Shown: positions 6,692 to 8,829 of the stretch, one piece after another | Position numbering within the stretch: position 1 is the stretch's first letter | Layout: the number at the start of each line of letters is the position of its first letter | Source of the DNA: an uncultured Lachnospiraceae bacterium | GTDB taxonomy: Bacteria > Bacillota > Clostridia > Lachnospirales > Lachnospiraceae | Direction of reading: 5' to 3' | Assembly (NCBI GenBank): GCA_902803015.1 | Contig: CADCOL010000312.1 | Coordinates: forward strand, 1-8,829 | Length of the DNA: 8,829 nt | The notes under the pieces: generated by a model | Told to the model about the DNA's origin: nothing | Databases searched by the model: none | What the model saw: only the letters and a program-made list of their open reading frames with translations | Program-made: the position numbers and the translations under genes

Positions 6692-7609
6692 ATGAGCATC
6701 AAACATTTTATAGCCAAATCATTCTTTGATTTTGCATACGCAATTGCATACAGACCTGTCAATTCTCCCTCCGATTCGAACATTCCGAAAGGAGGGGCTG
6801 TTCCCTTTACTCTTTTAAAACCAACTTTAAACTGCTGGTATGCCGACCCCTTAATCGGTATGGTCGGCGGGAAAGAATGTCTTTTTATGGAAGTCTATGA
6901 CCGAAAAAAGAAAAAGGGCATGATCGGAGTTTCCGAATTTCAGGCAAACGGGAAGCTTACCGGACCGAAAATTATTCTGGAAGAACCTTTTCATCTTTCG
7001 TTTCCCGTTGTATTTACTTACAATAATAAAATTATCCTTATGCCGGAATGCAGCGCTTCCAAAACCCTGCGCTTCTATGAAATCAACCCGGATACATTTG
7101 ATGTCACTTTGCTTAAATCCTTTGATGTATCAAAGGTCCTTGTCGACACCGTCATTCTGATAAACGACAATAAAAAACTTGTGCTTTTAAGTTGTTCGGA
7201 GGATGCGGCCAATCCCAAAAAAACATCTCTTGCGGCATTTCAGATTAATGATTTGGAAAACGGAGAATTGGAGGAGCTTACTCTTCCCTCCGAATACACC
7301 GTATCATCCTATCTCTTAAGAAACGGCGGTCCCGTAGTCCGTTCCGAAAATAAAACAATCCGTATTCTGCAGGAAAGCACCGAAACAGAATACGGACACA
7401 ATTTGATTCTACGTGAAATTGACAATATTGATTCTTTGGAAAACTATAGCGAACGGGATCTTCGGAAAATCTATTTGGAGGACCTTCCTTTAAGTCTTCC
7501 GAAAACCTTTCGAAAACAGGGAATTCACACCTACAGCCTCGGACAGAAATACGAAGTTGTGGATGTCTCCTTTAACCGTTTTCATTTGGGAAACATCTTC
7601 AAACAATAA
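6692..7609 (+). CDS. Standalone GINT1-N-like beta-propeller protein, glycan-associated
   Basis: A 305-residue soluble protein with no signal peptide. Repeated beta-strand units resemble the five-bladed propeller of glycosyl hydrolase 43/62-like folds and the N-terminal domain named for plant glucosamine inositolphosphorylceramide transferase 1 (GINT1_N). Landmarks: WYADPLIG at 49-56, CLFMEVYD at 63-70, LEEPFHLSFP at 96-105, IILMPECSAS at 114-123 and LRFYEI near 126-131; the same order (ADP, F.E.Y, HLS.P, PE) marks that domain. In bacteria such domains occur alone or beside formyltransferase or glycosyltransferase modules in polysaccharide loci; their activity is unproven. ATG 6692 is the only credible start: an in-frame TAA lies at 6662-6664, no other start codon lies between, and no GTG, TTG or ATG occurs in frame before the conserved core. 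No Shine-Dalgarno precedes it. It converges on the next gene, six bases between stops. Confidence 0.8.
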   Translation: MSIKHFIAKSFFDFAYAIAYRPVNSPSDSNIPKGGAVPFTLLKPTLNCWYADPLIGMVGGKECLFMEVYDRKKKKGMIGVSEFQANGKLTGPKIILEEPFHLSFPVVFTYNNKIILMPECSASKTLRFYEINPDTFDVTLLKSFDVSKVLVDTVILINDNKKLVLLSCSEDAANPKKTSLAAFQINDLENGELEELTLPSEYTVSSYLLRNGGPVVRSENKTIRILQESTETEYGHNLILREIDNIDSLENYSERDLRKIYLEDLPLSLPKTFRKQGIHTYSLGQKYEVVDVSFNRFHLGNIFKQ

Positions 7610-7615
7610 CCGTTT

Positions 7616-8116
7616 TTATTTCAAAGGTTTTGCTCCTGCTTTCTCCTGCAGCGTTTCCACAGCCTTCTTAAAGATGTTTTTCTTCTTCGGAGGGGGAAGT
7701 TCCGTCTTTCCGTGAAGATTCTTAACTTCCTGAATATACATTCCGCTGATAACAGCCTTTACTTCCTTCTTTACGGGAATGGAATCAAAAATCTTATCAT
7801 CCGCAATGAATGTCATAATCTGGGGACCTATCTTAACCTTTACCGCAGGAACTTTCATACCGCGGCTCATTTTCGGAGCCTGATCGACAACACTCTGCGG
7901 GAATCCCGCATCTTTAAATTTTACCTTCTTCTTATCGATAATCAGCATGGAAACCGTTTGCTTGTTCGCTGCAAGGTAAGCATCCTGTTCCGCCTGCTTT
8001 TTCTGCATTTTCTTTCCGAGAAAATATAAAACGATGATTGCTGCGGTCATAATTACCATTACGATAATTGCCACAATCATCGGAGTCGTCAATTCAAACA
8101 ATAAAATAGAACTCAT
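7616..8116 (-). CDS. Conserved-looking single-pass membrane protein of unknown function
   Basis: A 166-residue protein that I do not assign to a characterised family. A hydrophobic segment at about residues 11-34 (IVAIIVMVIMTAAIIVLYFL) forms one membrane anchor with a positively charged flank (GKKMQKK), so the body is predicted to face the cytoplasm. Residues 50-130 look like a small beta-rich domain (SMLIIDKKKVKFKDAGFP, KVKIGPQIMTFIADDKIFD), and the tail after 135 is Lys- and Pro-rich (ELPPPKKKNIFKK). It resembles uncharacterised proteins I associate with Lachnospiraceae. Start ATG 8116 has AAAGG eight bases upstream and lies about 39 bases after a predicted transcription start. It appears monocistronic: its own promoter overlaps the end of the DUF1934 gene, and on the other side its stop faces the propeller gene six bases away, with no hairpin between. 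The function is unknown. Confidence 0.85.
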   Translation of the reverse strand: MSSILLFELTTPMIVAIIVMVIMTAAIIVLYFLGKKMQKKQAEQDAYLAANKQTVSMLIIDKKKVKFKDAGFPQSVVDQAPKMSRGMKVPAVKVKIGPQIMTFIADDKIFDSIPVKKEVKAVISGMYIQEVKNLHGKTELPPPKKKNIFKKAVETLQEKAGAKPLK

Positions 8117-8161
8117 CTTTTTAACCTTTCTGATTCCTTAATGTCTTTTTGCCTTCCTGCT

Positions 8162-8190
8162 ATTTTACCATTATTACCCACTAAGGGCAA
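8162..8190 (-). promoter_or_regulatory. Promoter of the single-pass membrane protein gene
   Basis: On the minus strand, TTGCCC (8190-8185, 4 of 6 to consensus) and TAAAAT (8167-8162) are 17 bases apart, with TGG directly before the -10. The -35 overlaps the last codons of the DUF1934 gene, so this gene can be expressed separately from ispE-DUF1934, although readthrough is also possible because no terminator is visible at 8117-8180. Confidence 0.65.
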
Positions 8191-8639
8191 GCCTTACGAA
8201 TTGCCGTAATCCGCACCTTCGCTTCCGATATGGGAACGGAACCGGATGACAGAATGTAGGAAAGCGTTCCGTGAATTCCCTCCTCATCCTCTCTGTAATC
8301 GACCATGGATGTCAAAACCTCTAGATTCAGTTCTCCGAACGGTGTTTTGTAATCGCAAACCGTTTCACAGTCCCGGATAAAGAGCATGTTCGAACAAATA
8401 ATTCCGGTCTTCTCAATTCGGCATTCATAAAGTCCCGTCTTCTCCGACCTGGTAAAAAAGGCACGGACCTTTACTTCACCGTCCTCTTCCGAAACTTCCC
8501 GATACACGATTTCGGTTTCGTTCTCCGAAATCCTTACAAAACCGTCCGACACGGTTTCTACTTCTTCACGTTGCCCGTCCTGCTCCATCACGCCCAGTAC
8601 GCGCACGGTTACAAGTCTTTTCTCCACTTTACTCCTCAT
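8181..8639 (-). CDS. DUF1934 (YwiB-like) beta-barrel protein
   Basis: A 152-residue cytoplasmic protein matching DUF1934, the YwiB family of Firmicutes, a lipocalin-like beta-barrel of unknown ligand. Signatures: an early strand LVTVRVLG at about 9-16, EIVYRE near 43-48, the central CDYKTPFGELNLEVLT at about 95-110 (the family's YETPYG-like motif), and a closing pair GTLSYILSSG and EAKVRITAI near the C-terminus. Length agrees with the family. The start is not settled. ATG 8639 overlaps the ispE stop by 11 bases and has only a weak AGG very close upstream. GTG 8627, in frame at codon 5, lies one base after the ispE stop and has GAGGAG four bases upstream, and the shorter N-terminus fits the family well. 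Either way it is translationally coupled to ispE, in the same operon. Confidence 0.88.
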   Translation of the reverse strand: MRSKVEKRLVTVRVLGVMEQDGQREEVETVSDGFVRISENETEIVYREVSEEDGEVKVRAFFTRSEKTGLYECRIEKTGIICSNMLFIRDCETVCDYKTPFGELNLEVLTSMVDYREDEEGIHGTLSYILSSGSVPISEAKVRITAIRKACP

Positions 8640-8829
8640 TTACCTGAATAAACCTTGTTGCAGTTACAAATGCTTTCGGATAAAGCATCCGAAGTTTTGA
8701 GGCCGCTTCCTTTGCAACCTGATCCGTTTCATACAATCCGAATACCGAAGGGCCGCTTCCGCTCATCATGGAACCATACGCACCCATGCGAATCATGTGC
8801 TCCTTAATTGTATCAATCTGCGGATATCC
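8629..8829 (-). CDS. ispE: IspE, 4-diphosphocytidyl-2-C-methyl-D-erythritol kinase (C-terminal end only)
   Basis: The last 66 residues of a protein whose start lies beyond the right edge; the stop TAA is at 8631-8629. The sequence includes MIRMGAYGSMMSGSGPSVFG (about 12-32 of the visible part), the third GHMP-kinase motif, followed by YETDQVAKEAASKL and a C-terminal VTATRFIQ. This is characteristic of IspE, which phosphorylates CDP-ME in the non-mevalonate (MEP) isoprenoid pathway in the cytoplasm. Other GHMP kinases share the glycine-rich motif, but this spacing and ending fit IspE best. It is followed directly by the DUF1934 gene, whose ribosome binding site lies inside its last codons. Confidence 0.85.
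   Translation of the reverse strand, partial: GYPQIDTIKEHMIRMGAYGSMMSGSGPSVFGLYETDQVAKEAASKLRMLYPKAFVTATRFIQVNEE
8632..8637 (-). promoter_or_regulatory. Ribosome binding site inside the end of ispE, bearing on the DUF1934 start
   Basis: On the minus strand GAGGAG encodes the last two Glu codons of IspE and sits four bases before an in-frame GTG at 8627. It lies downstream of the first base of ATG 8639, so it cannot serve that ATG. It therefore argues for GTG 8627 as the used start, although four bases is short spacing and ATG is the commoner start codon. Confidence 0.5.

Noticed and set aside
6788..6797. Strong Shine-Dalgarno-like AAAGGAGGGG inside the propeller gene
   Set aside because: No ATG, GTG or TTG follows at a useful distance in frame; it encodes Lys-Gly-Gly ahead of the conserved core.
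7573..7621. Direct repeat TAACCGTTTTnATTT at 7573-7587 and 7607-7621
   Set aside because: Fifteen bases with one mismatch, one copy inside coding sequence and one at the stop. There are no further copies nearby and no mobile-element or recombination context, so it is probably chance in AT-rich sequence.
1..8829. Search for tRNA, rRNA, riboswitch, CRISPR, insertion sequence, toxin-antitoxin or phage-defence signals
   Set aside because: None is visible. The gaps between genes are all under 150 bases and are accounted for by promoters, ribosome sites and the terminator.

Overview
The window reads as chromosomal DNA of a low-to-mid GC Gram-positive anaerobe, most likely a member of the Lachnospiraceae (Clostridia). 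The reasons are strong AGGAG/AAAGG ribosome binding sites, SigA-type promoters with an extended TGG-TAAAAT -10 element, a lineage-typical set of surface-polysaccharide genes, and an ispE-DUF1934 pair at the right edge. There are nine protein genes, two of them cut by the window edges. I see no RNA genes, mobile elements, CRISPR arrays or riboswitches, and no gene-free stretch over 150 bases.

Left block (1-4440): a polytopic GtrII-family glucosyltransferase runs leftward off the edge. Divergent from it is a two-gene operon holding a 621-residue DUF6020-like membrane protein with GT-C-like architecture and, 3 bases later, an acyltransferase-3 family membrane protein. All three look like membrane enzymes that build or decorate an undecaprenyl-linked or wall-linked glycan. 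The operon ends in a 12-bp hairpin whose three-base loop is the acyltransferase stop codon.

Middle block (4441-7610): a leftward operon encodes a sugar-phosphate nucleotidyltransferase followed by a PseC-like PLP sugar aminotransferase, so it probably makes an activated amino sugar in the cytoplasm. Divergent from it is a standalone beta-propeller protein of the GINT1-N type, often found with glycan genes. Its promoter sits so close to the only possible start codon that the mRNA looks leaderless. The two divergent promoters have -35 boxes one base apart.

Right block (7611-8829): a conserved-looking single-pass membrane protein of unknown function, a DUF1934 (YwiB-like) protein and the C-terminus of IspE (isoprenoid precursor synthesis), all leftward. 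The likely boundary between the housekeeping genes (ispE, DUF1934) and the surface-glycan region lies around 8120-8180.

How they fit together (inference): the cytoplasmic pair supplies a nucleotide-activated amino sugar; the GtrII, DUF6020 and acyltransferase membrane proteins transfer sugars or acyl groups onto a surface polymer. The acceptor polymer and the sugar identity cannot be read from this window.
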